A stretch of 64,000 nucleotides of DNA from Coptis chinensis (GCA_015680905.1 CM027378.1:36367001-36431000), one strand, 5' to 3'. Numbered from the stretch's first letter, positions 33,971 to 46,331 are shown. Made by a program: numbers and translations. Notes: generated by a model from the sequence alone, not told the origin.

Positions 33971-35040
33971 AAAATCTAATTGATTTATATATGGTTTAGA
34001 CACTTGTATACTACTTATGGGATTGCTTGAGCAAAATATGCATTTGGAAACCCTCAAAGCATTAATGTTCTTACAAAGGATGATGGTAAGACACGATACA
34101 TTCAAGAGTTGGCTAGTATCCATGGCGACCGCGTGCTTTTAATTCCTTATAACACAGGGTACGTGTATTTTTTTTTGTGAAATAATTTTTTTTATTTTTG
34201 TAAGAATTTATTTAATTATTTATACTTGATTTGTCACAGCAGGCATTGGGTTTTAATAGGTATTGACATACCATCGATGGAACTGTAGTGGTTTAATTCT
34301 CTTGGAAGTGACCCAAATCCAGATCTGAAATTAGAGATAAACACGTGAGTACCCTTTTTAATTTCTTTAACTTGACCCCTAGCTATTTGGATATGGTCTT
34401 TAGCAATAGTGCCTTGAATTGCACTCGTTTCCTTTATGAATAAGTCTTTCGGCTCGAACGTTTGGTTGATTATGAGTTTATATAAGTTACAAGCAGGGCT
34501 GAATATTTTTTTTTCGTTCTTATTGCAAAAATCTTGCAATTGTTAGTGCAATCAAAATAGTTAACTTGTCTCAAGGAAAGAGAAAGAACAATCCAAATCC
34601 AAATTGGAACTACATGAAGGTAAACTACTATTTTCCGCTAAAAGTGCAATGTGTATCTTTGTTATTGGTTGCATATATATAATTGATTGTTTTATATACA
34701 TTTTTATGAAGTGCCCGCAACAAAAGGGGGTTATCTTATGTCGTTACTATGTGATGCTCTTTATGCTACACTTTATCGAGGATCCTAGTCTACCAATAAA
34801 ATAGAAGGTGAATAGAGTTATCATGTTCTTTAATACATCACATCAACATAAACAAAAAAATATGATATCGAAAAAAGTATGTTATCGAAAAAAATTCATA
34901 ATCCATCAACTTTTTTCTTGACTCACTTAGGTGATTGAGTTGGCTAGCAAGGACACGTACATGACTAAGGAAATAGATATACATCGTCAGGACTTTATTG
35001 ACTTTATTGACCAATTTATCCAATAGATCATCATAGCTAT

Positions 35041-36089
35041 TTGTGGAAGGTATTATCTGGGTTCTATTGGCTTATATTAATTAGAACTGTTTTCTAATTT
35101 ATTTTTTGAGCTACCCATGGAGTAGTTAGCTAGCTAGCTTGTTAAGGAGTCCAAGTAGCCGCTAAGGTGGTGTACGTTGGAACAATTTAGTTGTTAATCT
35201 TCAGTTTTTTCAATAGTTAGGGATATTGCTCAATCTTTTGGTATTATGAGAAATGAGAAGAGTACAAGATGAACTCGTTCTGAATTTGGATCTAGGCATT
35301 GAAATGGATTTCATTTAAGTATGGATACAAGATTAGTCATTACCAACTCAACAATAAAGCAAACACTGACTTTATAATCAATGGAAACTTTAGGAAATAT
35401 GGTATATGTATACATTGTAAATATCATTTGTTAAGGGTGGGACCTTTCGATAGCTATGGGACTCGGATGTATGTATTTTACTTGTGTTTTTGGTAATGAC
35501 TTTGTACGAGGTGCTTTGATGATCTGGCATTAGTCGAGACATTTAAGTACTTTGGCATACTAAGTCATAATGTTGAAGTGATCTCATTTTTGTAAGCCAA
35601 TTATTTGATTGCTCTAGCATCTAAGAATAATGATTACGAACATCCCATATACTACCTTGAAAAATGGACTTCTAGATGAAAGTAGTCTCATGGAAAGAAT
35701 GTCAATCATGTATGAAGTGTCGGGTCTTTCACTTTAGTATCCTCTCACCTATTCTAGAGTTCGTACCATACTATAGTGATAAGTTATGGGTTGTAACTTG
35801 GCTTGGGTATTGGGTTATGAAGGAAAGGTAAAATTGATTCAAAGGTTGTTTCTGAAAAACACTAAGGGTCTTGCTTCTTTCTTTGAAAGATTTCTTCAAC
35901 TTTTGTATTGTAGAGAAAATTCTTCCTTTGTATTGGCATCTCTATTAATTCTGTTCAACTTCTTCTTTTTCTTTTTGACTTTCTTTTCTATTAGTACTGG
36001 ATATGTTGGATATATATTCTCTAGCTCAGTGGTATATCCTTGATTAGTACTGGATATGCTTGTTTTCCACTAGCTTCAATTCTTTCACT
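35041..36089. other. Unassigned stretch right of CACTA 2
   Basis: About 1 kb with no recognised domain. Short frames at 35299-35496 and 35786-36043 have unremarkable composition. It may hold the missing right end of CACTA 2 or 3' sequence of the neighbouring Athila. No TTTTAGTAGTG-type end was seen. Confidence 0.4.
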
Positions 36090-37102
36090 TAGAACAGAAT
36101 GATGGTCTTCATTGTATCTCTCTGATATTTCCTTGTAATCTTCCTTTTGTGCTCTTTCTTCCTCCTTATGTCCCTCGTATTCTCATAAACATATGTGTAT
36201 GGCTGATAAAGATTTTGGGTTGTACTCCTTGTCTGGAGTTGGGTAAAGGATAAAGGGTTTTGAAAGGAATAGCTTGATGTAAGGCTCAAAAGGGTTTAAC
36301 ATGATGGTCCTACTAGGTGGGATATAGGTTGAATAAGTTCACTACTTGACTTATCAGTATGATACTCTGTTTTGAATAGATTACAAGACCCAATGGCTAT
36401 CTCCCCAGTTGATGTCACTTCGTGATTAACCAAATCAACGAATAATGAGACTATATTACAACGAAATAAAGAACTGAAAGAGGTTGAGTCACGCAGACTT
36501 GGATTTTTCGTAAGAACTCTTCAAAGAATGGGTATAAGGCTTACGTCTCACGGGCTAAGTCTAAAAAAATCTGCTTCCAGTTTACAAGGGGTTAAATTAT
36601 CTCTCTTCTAAAAAAAGTACACAAAATTGACCAAGTACTATGGTGGTGCTTTGATAAAGAATTCTATCAACAAGAACTATGTTTGAGCATAATAAATAGT
36701 CTAAGAGGTAATGAAATCAATAATATCAACTATCCATTAAACTCGCCACTAGTGATGTAGAATATCTATCCCAAACTCATCATTAAAATTTATTTTTCTC
36801 ACGCTATTGATAAAACAAAAATATTTTCGTTTTTGAAAAACCAATTTTCGAAATTCATTTCTCAAGTATACACCCTCCCCCTACTTATGTATGCATTGAT
36901 CTCAATGTATAAAGAAGTAAATAAAATGAATGAGAAAAATATAGGATATTACCATTGATGGCAAATATCTGTATTTTGATCTTTCTCTGCCAAATAAAAG
37001 TTAAGCTCACAAAATAGAGAAAATCAAATACAATTAGTTCCTAAAATAGAAAATACAGGATTTTAAAGAAACAAATTCTATTGAGCAAATAGTTTTCAAA
37101 AA
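36090..37102 (-). other. Athila 3' noncoding region
   Basis: AT-rich sequence after the 3' ORF, with a GGCTCAAAAGGGTTT-type motif (36280) comparable to the noncoding blocks at 1-140 and 13566 on. No gene is seen. Confidence 0.45.
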
Positions 37103-38170
37103 CTAGTCGTGGCGGCCTCTGACATTACGTCGTCCTCTATCTGCTCTCCCGCCTCTCGGTTGACTCTCTAGCCTAACTACCCGCTCTCTTATCTCATCAA
37201 TATTACCAGCCAGGGTATCCACTGACCTCGTTAGTCCCGAAAGTGTATTGCTAGTCTCTGCCGTGGTAGTCCTCTGTTGTTCAAACAACATTTGCATCCC
37301 CCTCTGCATGTGTATCATAGCAGCCCTCATGTTCTGATCCTCTAGAGCTCTATAGGGTGATATGTTTCCAAAATCATACTCAGCAGGGTGTGGTGCAGCT
37401 ACAACAGGGTACCTCGGCTGTCCCTGCGCATCTAAGTACTCGGAGCTCCACTCTCCTATGGTCCTCGTAGCTAAAATACTCTTAGGATCATAGCTCTCGA
37501 GTCTCATCCGAGTAGCTGATCCAAATCCTAAGCCTACCACGATCTTTGTGGCTATCACCGGGAGTGCTATTTTAGAATGTTCCGTCTTCTTTGTCTTCAT
37601 ATTCCCCAGCCTTCCCAGAATAAATCTACACATACATATTCTAATGTCCCTAGTCATCAACATCCAAAGCAAATGTAGGTCGAGCTGGCATAAAGTGTTC
37701 TCACTCACCGTGCCTATTACATTGTGACAAAGCCATCTGTATGCTAGTTGCTGGTTCTTCTGTAGTGGCGTGGTCTTCGTTTGGCCCAATTGATTAACTT
37801 CTGCATGTGGGCCAAGATGTCTATGGTACTCCCTCAATCCTCCTAGTACAGGTGTCTTATCCCCTTTATACATCTGAATCTGAGTAAACTCCTGGAGCAT
37901 CTCCCTCGTCAACTTAAAATCCAACGCCTCAAACCTGAGCACAAGCTTAATCATCTTCGGTATGAATCGGTCTACAGCATTGAAAAACTATCGAACTAGA
38001 CCCTCATCATATGAGTCGCTCTCATCATACAAAAACACATCCCAACTCAATGTTGAGATGACATTCCCAAAATGTGTCAAGAAACCCTCTCTCTCGAACA
38101 AATCATTGAACTTCAACTCCGGGTGTATTTATCGTAAGGTTTCCATAATGATCAAACAACACAAACGAAC
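37103..38170 (-). pseudogene. Athila 3' ORF (env-position ORF, fossil)
   Basis: The longest frame (37954-37103, 283 codons) ends in an Arg/Gly-rich tail (GGRADRGRRNVRGR) after a coiled-coil-like TRSVDTLAGNIDEIRERVV stretch. Upstream sequence to about 38170 contains more of the same domain (FEREGF, YDESDSYDEGL). Lying after integrase and before the 3' LTR, it is the extra ORF of Athila elements, historically called env-like. I see no signal peptide or membrane segment here. Confidence 0.6.
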
Positions 38171-38952
38171 AACAAAAACCAAACTGTAAAATTTTGCCGC
38201 AGTGTCGAAGCTATCGCGTCACGACGCTAAAGCTTCAAGATAATCCTATGCATCCCGGCCATTGTGTCAAGTTTTAAATTTTTTATTTTTTTTTGGCAGG
38301 GTGAAAAATTTGATGGTTTCTTGTGAAAATGGCAATGGTGGGTATTTTATGGATGTGGTGTGAATAATATTTAAGAAATGGAATGAAGTGGTGGTCCCAA
38401 AATCAAAATATCCAAAAATTTGGGGTGGTTGCGTCGTCTGGACACAAAGGAGTGGCTTTATTGATGCGTCCCAGACGCACAGTTGAGTGGTGGGTTTTGG
38501 AATTTGTGTGGGATGATTTCTCAACTGTTTTTTGGTAAGGTGTGGTGGTGGTGGTGGTGGTGGTGGTGGGGCCGAATCTAGGTTAGGATTTTGGTGGTAT
38601 TTGTGGAAGAAAAAAGGTTAGTAGGCCAAAATATGAACTGTTTTGGCCCAATCCCATAATTTTATTTTATTTTTATTATTTTTATTTTAGTTAGTTAATT
38701 AATTAATTAATATACTAATATAATTAAACACACAACAGAAAAGGAAATCCTAACATTTATTTTGAAAACTACCAGACCTTAAAGCATGGTTTCCTAATCA
38801 AAACTGATCTCTCAACAATACGCTTACTTCCTGTAGACATTTTATACTTGTTCTACTAGAGTTATGAGACTTTGACCCCGGCACTTGCAACTCTTGTCAG
38901 TAAAGGATACAGTTATAAAAATCTGAGGGCCCAGCTATCGGTGGCACTTATA
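38171..38952 (-). other. Noncoding interval between integrase and 3' ORF
   Basis: It holds the GGT repeat and TTAATTAATTAATTAAT at about 38692-38710. No supported coding region; typical spacer of Athila elements. Confidence 0.45.
38542..38570 (+). repeat. GGT microsatellite
   Basis: About nine uninterrupted GGT units in the noncoding interval between the 3' ORF and integrase. Confidence 0.9.
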
Positions 38953-40273
38953 CTAATGAGATCCTAAGGAGTCAAGCTTACGACGCTTGGCTTTCTCATG
39001 CAAAAAACTTAAACTAGACAGAGTAATAGGTTCAGTGAGATATAAAATGTAATCTTTAAGGTGTGTAGGTAACTTACCCCAATTCTCCGTTTCAATAGGA
39101 GTCTGATAAACCGGATCCTTGAGAAAAATGGCATCCACGTCTCCAGTAGGCAACTCCATAAAATGCTTCAGTCGATGAGCATTGACTTTGAAACGAGTCC
39201 TTCTCTTTATGTCTTCTACTTCAATAGCTCCAAAAGGTGTCACATGTTTTACTACAAACGGTCCCATCCATCTAGATCTCAACTTTCCAGGGAAAAGTTA
39301 TAGACCAGAACCTTCTGTCCAGGTTCAAATTCTCTCTTCAGAATTCTTCTGTCATGTAATGCTTTAGTCTTATCCTTGTAAATCCTTGACTTATCATAAG
39401 CATCACTTCTCAATTCCTCTAATTCACTGATCTGAAGCTTCCTCCTTTCTCCTGCTTGATCTAGGCCAAAATTCATTTCCTTCACTGCCCAATAAGATTT
39501 ATGTTCTAACTCAACGGGTAGATGACACGCCTTTCCATATACCAAATGATAAGGTGACATCCCTATGGGTGTTTTAAATGCTGTTTTGTACACCCATAGT
39601 GCATCTTGGAGTCTAAGGGACCAATCTTTCCTAGAAGGATTAACTGTCCTATCCAGAATACTCTTGATTTCCCTATTAGAAACTTCGGCTTGACCATTTG
39701 TTTGAGGATGATATGGTAGAGGTAGCTTTTGAATTACTCCATACTTTGCCATAAGATTCCCAAATACACGGTTACAGAAGTGAGAACCGTTATCATTGAT
39801 GATGGCTCTCGGTGCTCTCCAAACCTTGGTAGAATGTTCTTCTTCAAAAAGTCCGCCACGACTTTATGATCGGCGGTCTTGGTAGGTATTGTTTCAATCC
39901 ACTTCGAAATATAGTCCACAACCAATAGAATATAGGTGTAACCAAAAGAAGGTGGAAATGGTCCCATAAAATCAATACCCCATACATCAAAGATTTATGA
40001 GATAAAGATCGGTTGTTGAGGCCACTCGAACCTTTTCGATGTCTTACCCAAAAATTGGCATCTCGGACATGCTTTGCAATAAACATTTGCATCTTTAAAA
40101 AGAGTAGGCCAATAGAATCCAGCTTGTAATACCTTTTTTTGCAGTACGTTGGGGACCAAAGTGTCCTCCATAAGGCTGATCGTGACAGAATGATAGAATG
40201 GATTCCTGTTCTGATTCTGGGATGCATCTTCGAATAATCTGGTCCGAACACTTCTTGAATAAGTATGGATCAT
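38953..40273 (-). pseudogene. Athila integrase (fossil)
   Basis: Minus-strand frames carry the zinc-binding end (CKACPRCQFLGKTSKR near 40040), the catalytic core ([20 protein letters not shown] near 39940; [20 protein letters not shown] near 39690) and a C-terminal MRSRWMGPFVVKHVTPFGAI stretch near 39270. This is the HHCC plus DDE order of Ty3/gypsy integrases, which insert the DNA copy. Broken. Confidence 0.88.
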
Positions 40274-40479
40274 CCTAAAAATAATATCTGGCCTTTGAGT
40301 AGAATAACTCTTTTTCTTGCTTGCTCCAATGCGATGGTACCTTGTCAGTCACAAGATAGTTTGCGAAGTGGCCGTACCATGGTACTTCTGATATACTGAA
40401 CAACTGTTCATGAGGAAAAGTCACACATATTTGTAAATTGTCTTCCGTATTCTCCACTAGCAATCTAAAAAGGTGGTCA

Positions 40480-41764
40480 GCAATGACATTCTTGTAAAAG
40501 TAGTATCCATCGGATCAATTTAGGCTTGGCATCCTGCTTAGCGAGTAAATGACGCAAGGCAGCATGGCCAGTATAGACTATTACCTTTGAACCTATCAGA
40601 TATTAATGGAATTTGTCAAGAGAATAGACGACGGCTAAGAGCTCCTTCTCAGTGGTAGAATAATTAATCTGAGCTCCATTTAAAGTCTTGCTAGCATATT
40701 AGATTGCATACGACACTTTCTTATCTCTTTGTCCTAGAATAGCTCCTATAGCATAATCAGATGTATCACACATGATCTCAAATGGCTGGCTCCAATCTAG
40801 TGCACGAATGATTGGTGCTGAAGTGAGTGCTTCCTTCAACTTTATAAAAGCTTCGACACATGAGGCATAAAAATCAAAGATAACATCTTTCCCTAACAGA
40901 TGTGACAGTGGTCTTGCTATCTTGCTGAAATCCTTGATAAATCGATGATAAAATCCCGCGTGACCTAGAAATGCACGGATATCTTTGACAATCTTCGACT
41001 TAGGTAGATCCTTTATAATATCAATCTTTGCTCGATCCACTAGAATTCCTTCCTTTGAAACTTGGTGACCCAACATTATCCTTTCTTTTACCATGAAGTG
41101 ACAATTTTCCCAGTTTAGAACTAAGTTGGTATCGCAACAACGTTTAAGGACTAAGGAGAGATGGTGTAGGCAATCCTCAAAAGATGATCCAAAAACTGAA
41201 AAATTGTCCATAAAAACTTCCATGTATTTCTCCACCATGTGGTCAAAAATACTAATCATACATCGCTGAAAAGTGGTCGGTGCATTGCATAGACCAAAAG
41301 GCATACGACGATAGGCGAATGTTCCAAATGGACATGTGAATATGGTCTTTTCTTGGTCCTCAGGGTGAATATGGATCTAAAAATATCCCGAGTAACCATC
41401 AAGAAAACAGTAGTAAGCTTGCCCAGCTAATCTTTCTAATATCTGATCGATGAAAGGCAATGGAAAATGATCTTTTCTTGATGCGCTATTTAGCTTCCTG
41501 TAATCGATGCAAACTCTCCATCCAGTCTGAATCCTAGTTGGAATTAACTTATTGTCTTCATTTTCAATCACTGTGGTTCCGAACTTCTTTGACACAACTT
41601 GAACTGGACTAACCCATTGACTATTAGAAATAGGGTAGATAATGCTGACGTCAAGAAGTTTGACGACCTTTTCTCGAACTACTTCCTTCATCTTTGGATT
41701 TAATCTCCTCCGTGGTTACTTAGAAGTCTTGGAATCCTCTTCCAAGTAAATTATATGTTGAACT
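40480..41764 (-). pseudogene. Athila RT and RNase H (fossil, distal part)
   Basis: Frames contain RVCIDYRKLNSASRKDHFPL near 41480-41520, MPFGLCNAPTTFQRCMISIF at 41304 on and LGHQVSKEGILVDRAKI near 41040, then the RNase H region (FEIMCDTSDYAIGAILGQRD near 40720). The part upstream in the reading direction is separated by CACTA 3 and resumes at 45387. Broken. Confidence 0.9.
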
Positions 41765-41765
41765 A

Positions 41766-43570
41766 AGACATAGGAGGCCTTTGGTTTTTTCTGCCTACCG
41801 ATATTTAAGTCCTCTTGCATCCACAAACTACTGCAGATGCCCTTCATCTTCAAATCGTCTCTAGCAGCCACTGTATCCTTTGTTTTTTTCAGGTCTAGGA
41901 TCAGATATAATATATGCTCAGAAACATTCTTCTCATCGTGCATCATATCAACACAATGTCGAACTTTATGACTTGGCCAATATAATAACTTAAACAAAAT
42001 GGACCTCCTATAAAAGGCATTTATAACTTCAACACTATCATTGTCGTCATCGTCGTCGTCATCATCACTATCATCATCATCATCTCTATCAACAACATTT
42101 ACACTCCCATCAACTCTTGACCGTTTGGAACCTTTTTGGATCTTGCCAGGTACATATTTAACGCGGTTCAACAATTTATCAACATTTGTTCCTTTAAGAC
42201 GTGATGGAGGAAGGTTAAGCTCTTGCTCCCCATTGAAGTGTTTACTATACCTAAAGATAGAAAGTGTTAGAACTGCTTATTATACCTAACTTGATTATTT
42301 AAAAAAAAAACAATATTTGTAGTGTTTACTATACCTAAATGGGTGATCTGGATCAAGAAACAAGCGGTAGTTTGTGTACACAATCTCCTTACTACAAGGT
42401 AAACGCTCTGAAGGAGTGTTGTCACCACAAATAGGGCATGCTTTATAACCATGTGTCACACAACCAGATAACTTACCTAGAGTCGGAAAATCGTGTATCC
42501 CCCACATCAACATAGCTCTCAGAGTAAAGTGTTCCCTCTTGTGCATGTCGAACGCAGGGACTCTTTCTCTCCAGAGCTGATCCAACTCATCAAATGGTGG
42601 TTCAAGGAAAACATCAATGTTTGTAGTCGGCGCCTTCGGTCCAGGTATTAACAAAGACATCATCTGAAAGTCGGATTTCATGCACAATGAAGGTGGGAGA
42701 TTGTATGACACTAATATGACAGCCCAACAACTGTAGCCAGTTGATTGAATGCCACGAGGATTGAAGCCATCAGTTGCAACTGCAAGCCAAACATTACGCA
42801 CCTCATTAGCGAATTCTGGCCATCTCTCTTTAAATTGTGTCCATTGGACTGAATCAACAGGATGTCGCATATAATCCCATGAAGGTGTTGCTCGAGCATG
42901 CCATGTCATTTCACGTGCTAATGATGGTATCGTATACAATCGTTGGAGTCGTGGACCTAAAGGAAAATGTCTCAATACTTTTTTAGGCACTTTGGATTCC
43001 TTCCCTATTTTACCCTCCACTTTATCTCTAGGTGATTCGCAATGAGGACATATTGTCAAATCTTTCTTTGTCCCATAATACAAGATGCAATTATTCTCAT
43101 ATGCATCGATGTGCTTTACTTTTGTATTCAGCATATTTTTTACCCAAATCTGGTTCGGGAACAAAAGGTTGTTCAAAATCAGAAATTTGATCAGTAGCCC
43201 TTCCATACACATCACCCCTTACACCTTCATGTACGCCATAACAAGCATCAACAAGATTCTCTAACCCAAGCCCTCTATCTTCAATGTTTTCATCTTCAAC
43301 TATGTATACCACAGGATACTTCGATTGTTTTTCACCATGTAAGGACCATATAGTATATGTTAGATCAAAACCATTTTGAATTATATGCCTTCGGACTTCG
43401 TCAAACACCAATCTTTTCCCATTCCGACATGTTACACAAGGACAAGGACATGTTGTCAACCCTTCATACTTTTTTTGTGCCAAATCAATAAAACTAGCTA
43501 CCCCTTCCCTATAGATGATGCTCACTCGGTTTGGTTCATGAATCTACTCTTTCTGAATCAGCCGTGACAT
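41766..43570 (-). pseudogene. TNP2 transposase of CACTA 3, truncated
   Basis: It starts MSRLIQKE then VSIIYREGVASFIDLAQKK with a CPCPCVTCRN zinc-binding stretch (transposase-associated domain). It goes on with IDAYENNCILYYGTKKDL, MTWHARATPSWDYMRHPVDS, ATDGFNPRGIQS, MMSLLIPGPKAP and LSGCVTHGYKACPICGD, matching the TNP2 motifs at 25400-26100. An intron-like gap lies near 42262-42310. The last part (42174-41716) has a long Asp run encoded by a GAT/GAC repeat, then HCVDMMHDEKNVSEHI. An internal deletion of about 100 residues with a frame change lies near 43130, a stop follows MSRLIQKE, and the C-terminus is lost at 41766. Confidence 0.88.
42030..42095 (-). repeat. GAT/GAC trinucleotide run coding an Asp stretch
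   Basis: An ATC/GTC-type run on the plus strand encodes a nearly pure Asp block in the TNP2 frame between the zinc-rich half and the MMHDEKNV motif. It is a microsatellite-like expansion; serine-rich frames on the other strand are its shadow. Confidence 0.75.
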
Positions 43571-45290
43571 TCTACCATTATGTAGATACAAAGATAAGAA
43601 AGAAAAAAGAAAGATAACTCTCGAGTTAGTTAGTTAATTTGAAGCAATCATAGATGACACTATTACTACTAATTAAGTTCAATTACTTGTCAGTCTTGAA
43701 AGATTTTCAATAGAGAGACTTGACAATTTTTTGATTGAGCTACTATTCTACCAATAGAAATCAAGGAGACAATGACTTCAAAGTTCAAAGCCATTCAAAA
43801 GCACATTCATAATCAAACTATGTCAAACGTCAAAGCATTCACAAAGTAAAAGAACATTATACTATATATCGTGTTGTGAACAAAAGAATTGCATCTTTTT
43901 GTTATCAATTTATTTCAAAAGAATTGCATCTTTCTGGAGACATCAGGCGTTGTGAACTTGTTGTTTAACTGATATTATATATCGTGCATTCTCATTGTGT
44001 TTTTGTATTCTCACTGAAATATCTTGCAAGAGGCACACGTATTTTTTTCCCTTTTCCGGATTTTATGAATACATGCTAGATTAAAGGAAAATAATGGAAG
44101 TATTGAAATAATGAAAGATCCTATTAGAAACTATGTATACAACCAGTTGAGTTAAGAAAGTTGTTACTATGTCATGAAGCTATTCTAGAAGTATAAATCT
44201 TCTTTTGATAAAGTAGCAATAGTTATTGTCTGTTCATTTTGGTTTATGCATTTATATTGCAAAATCAAATTTAGTTCAACATTAGGTAATTTTCAAGTAT
44301 GTTCATTGTAGTTCTCCTATTGCAGTAATGGGCACTACTTGATATTATTGAACCTCATAGGTAAACAGAGTTTATCTGTCTAATTCACTTACCAACCAAA
44401 AAAAAAATGTTCCATTAATTTCTAACCAACAGACACAATAGCTCATCTTGAAAACAGAGTTACAGAGGAAACAAAGTATGCAACCCTCAAAAGAGTTGCC
44501 CCAATATTTGTGTATCCTGTCTCAAAATGCCAATTCGCACACGTTTTCAGCAACCAAATATTAAAATGTCAATCTAAAGGCGATGACTCTGAAGCTATAG
44601 ATATTCTGAAATAAAAGATCAAAAGTTATAACAGGCTAAATCTAGAGTCACTAACCGAAACCATTTTATTTCTGTAATGCCTGATAGTGCTACCAACCAC
44701 GAGTGGCATCACTGCAACATATTAAATGGCTTTCCCCTCAGCATCCCTCTTCGGGAAATCAAAATGAAAATTCCATATGTTATCGTAAGGACTAACACTG
44801 GAACTTCAAATTGACTTGTATATTACCATGGTATAATAAAGACTCAAACAATCCTTTTCCCAATTTATCTATTTCAAAACATAAACCCAAATATATTACA
44901 AATAACTCAAACCATTAAAAGCAAAAATCACAAAAAAACCTAAACCCTAAAATTATAAAAAGCCAACAAATAATCAAACGTGTAAAGCTTTGTAAGACTA
45001 AGTTCGAGACCTTACCTCAAACAAATGGCTAGCGAGTGAAGTGAGTCTGATTCTGCATTAGGGTTTTGATATTGAGACTGAGAAGAAAGAGAGATGAGAT
45101 CGCGAAGAAGATGATACTATTGAGACTTGAGAAGGGTTCAACTTGAGGCCCTTGTCACATGCCTAACACGTGTTTTAGTAGGACGATTTATAAAAATAGC
45201 TCTGACCCCTATTTGTCGTCACTATTTTTCTATGTATTTTTTAAATAAACTAAAATATATTTTTGAATTATAGTGACGCTAAAACCAAAA
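43571..45290 (-). other. CACTA 3 upstream noncoding region
   Basis: About 1.7 kb between the TNP2 start and the subterminal repeats. AT-rich and lacking coding frames, it probably contains the leader exon and first intron of the transposase gene. Confidence 0.5.
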
Positions 45291-45386
45291 ATTGATGCCT
45301 ACATGCCGTCACGTCTTTTCTGACTCCACTTTGGCGTCACAAAACAAAAAAAGCCCCTGTCACAAAAATGTTGTTATGGTGTAGTG

Positions 45387-46328
45387 CTATAGCTATCTTA
45401 TATTCCTTTAAAAGTGCTACTAACTTAGATTCCTGCTCCTCAGTCAAATATGATGCAATAACTACTGGGTAGATTCTCAAATCTCCTAAGAAAACATACA
45501 TGAGTGTAGACGGCAAAGGCTTCATTTCTAGCTTAGGGGGCTCCTTTTGAAGTTCTTTGGATGGTCCATTAGGCATAGGCAATTTAACCTTTTCTTTGAA
45601 CTTGATGTTATCCATGACAGGTGATAAATCCAAGATCGCATTGATTACCTGGACACTAAGTTCCTCACAGTCTGAGTTTGTCAGAGCTTTCAATAACTCG
45701 TCAGTAGGATATGAATGAGCCAGATGATCCTGTGCTAACGCTTCAATCATGCATACCTCGTTCACAGCACACACCTCCTGTGGTTGCTGTAACATACGGA
45801 AAACATTGGTCTCGACTTTCATATTGCCAAAGGATAACGTCATATTACATTTTGACAGTTGATGAGCGCATTGGAAGTGGCCAAGAATGGTCTGCCTAGA
45901 ATGATTGGTATCTGCCTACCAGATGTAGGTTCTGTGTCGAGTACTATGAAATCAACTAGATAATAGAAATCTTCGATCTTGACTATGATGTCTTCAATGA
46001 TTCCTCTAGGTATCTTCACTGATCTATATGCTAATTGTAAAGTAACATTAGTCAGTTTTAGATCCTTCAATCCTAACTTATCGTAGACGAAATAAGGTAA
46101 AAGATTCACACTTGCACCCAAATCTAATAAAGCTTCCTCCTCTAAAGAATCTCCAATTCTGCATGTAACAGTTGGACTTCCAGGATCCTTCACTTTCACA
46201 ACTAGTAGATTTTGTAGGTACGATAAACATCTTTGAGTGATAAAAGCTTCTTTCGGAATGTTGGTTTTCTTCTTCACTAGATCTTTCACGAACTTGGCAT
46301 ACGAGGGAACTTGCTTTATGGTTGTCAA
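45387..46328 (-). pseudogene. Athila protease and N-terminal RT region (fossil, proximal part)
   Basis: The frame at 46328-45840 has LLDLGASVNLLPYFVYDKLG, the retroviral-type aspartic protease active site region, then IPIILGRPFLATSNALINC. The frame at 45843-45390 leads toward RT (VFLGDLRIYPVVIASYLTEE). CACTA 3 begins right after EYKIAIA. The same protease occurs at about 63440-63740 in the plus-strand element. Confidence 0.88.
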
Positions 46329-46331
46329 AAA

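Larger units (their letters stand above)
28741..34804 (+). pseudogene. TNPA-like / ULP1 peptidase gene of CACTA 2
   Basis: Exons in order: 28741-29046 (MDPETSAGS..., then VATWAGALVRGIVPLAEYPNW); about 29142-29363 (CGVLWRRFKAHLTKEFV, YLWDIYPDIKKPDW); 29454-29546 (ERRDMNEYDHRIGKDGY); about 31003-31190; about 31195-31623 (LTLALGTPEHSSRVRAGGVY, then a KKLEAQLREKDDYIVTLKK coiled coil); and several short exons to 32661 with VGSFVAWPKEFG. The C-terminal part is ULP1-like: HWVLIGIDIP near 34245 and CPQQKGVILCRYYVM near 34710. The usual DCG becomes LCR and the WLDSLG Asp becomes Asn, so a peptidase would be impaired. A frame change near 28790 and a stop within the HWVL exon break it further. The intron after 29546 holds the CUL1 fragment; the intron after 32661 holds the long-TIR element. 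Confidence 0.78.
24108..35040 (+). mobile_element. CACTA 2: large element with TNP2 and TNPA/ULP1 genes
   Basis: The left end reads TACTACTAAAAAAAA, one base from the CACTACTAAAAA end of CACTA 1, followed by subterminal repeats of the type TTGTGTCAG/GTGTCGTTG (24124-24330). Two plus-strand genes follow in standard CACTA order: TNP2 (24812-28327) and a TNPA-like gene fused to a ULP1 peptidase (28741-34804). A clear right TIR was not found, so the right border is approximate and may be deleted. Two other DNA pieces lie inside the second gene: an antisense CUL1 fragment and a long-TIR element. Probably once autonomous, now inactive. Confidence 0.85.
41770..45386 (-). mobile_element. CACTA 3, 3'-truncated, inside Athila pol
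   Basis: The outer end at 45386 reads, on the minus strand, CACTACACCATAACAACATT, a CACTA terminus of a different family from CACTA 1 and 2, followed by repeats containing GTGACG/GTCACG. The minus-strand TNP2 gene begins at about 43570. The element is cut off near 41770, where Athila RT sequence (HIIYLEEDSKTS) starts at once, so the distal TNP2 part, any TNPA gene and the second TIR are gone. A deletion after insertion is the simplest reading. Confidence 0.82.

Noticed and set aside
42041-42289. Poly-serine protein on the plus strand
   Set aside because: Antisense shadow of the Asp-coding GAT/GAC run of the TNP2 frame.
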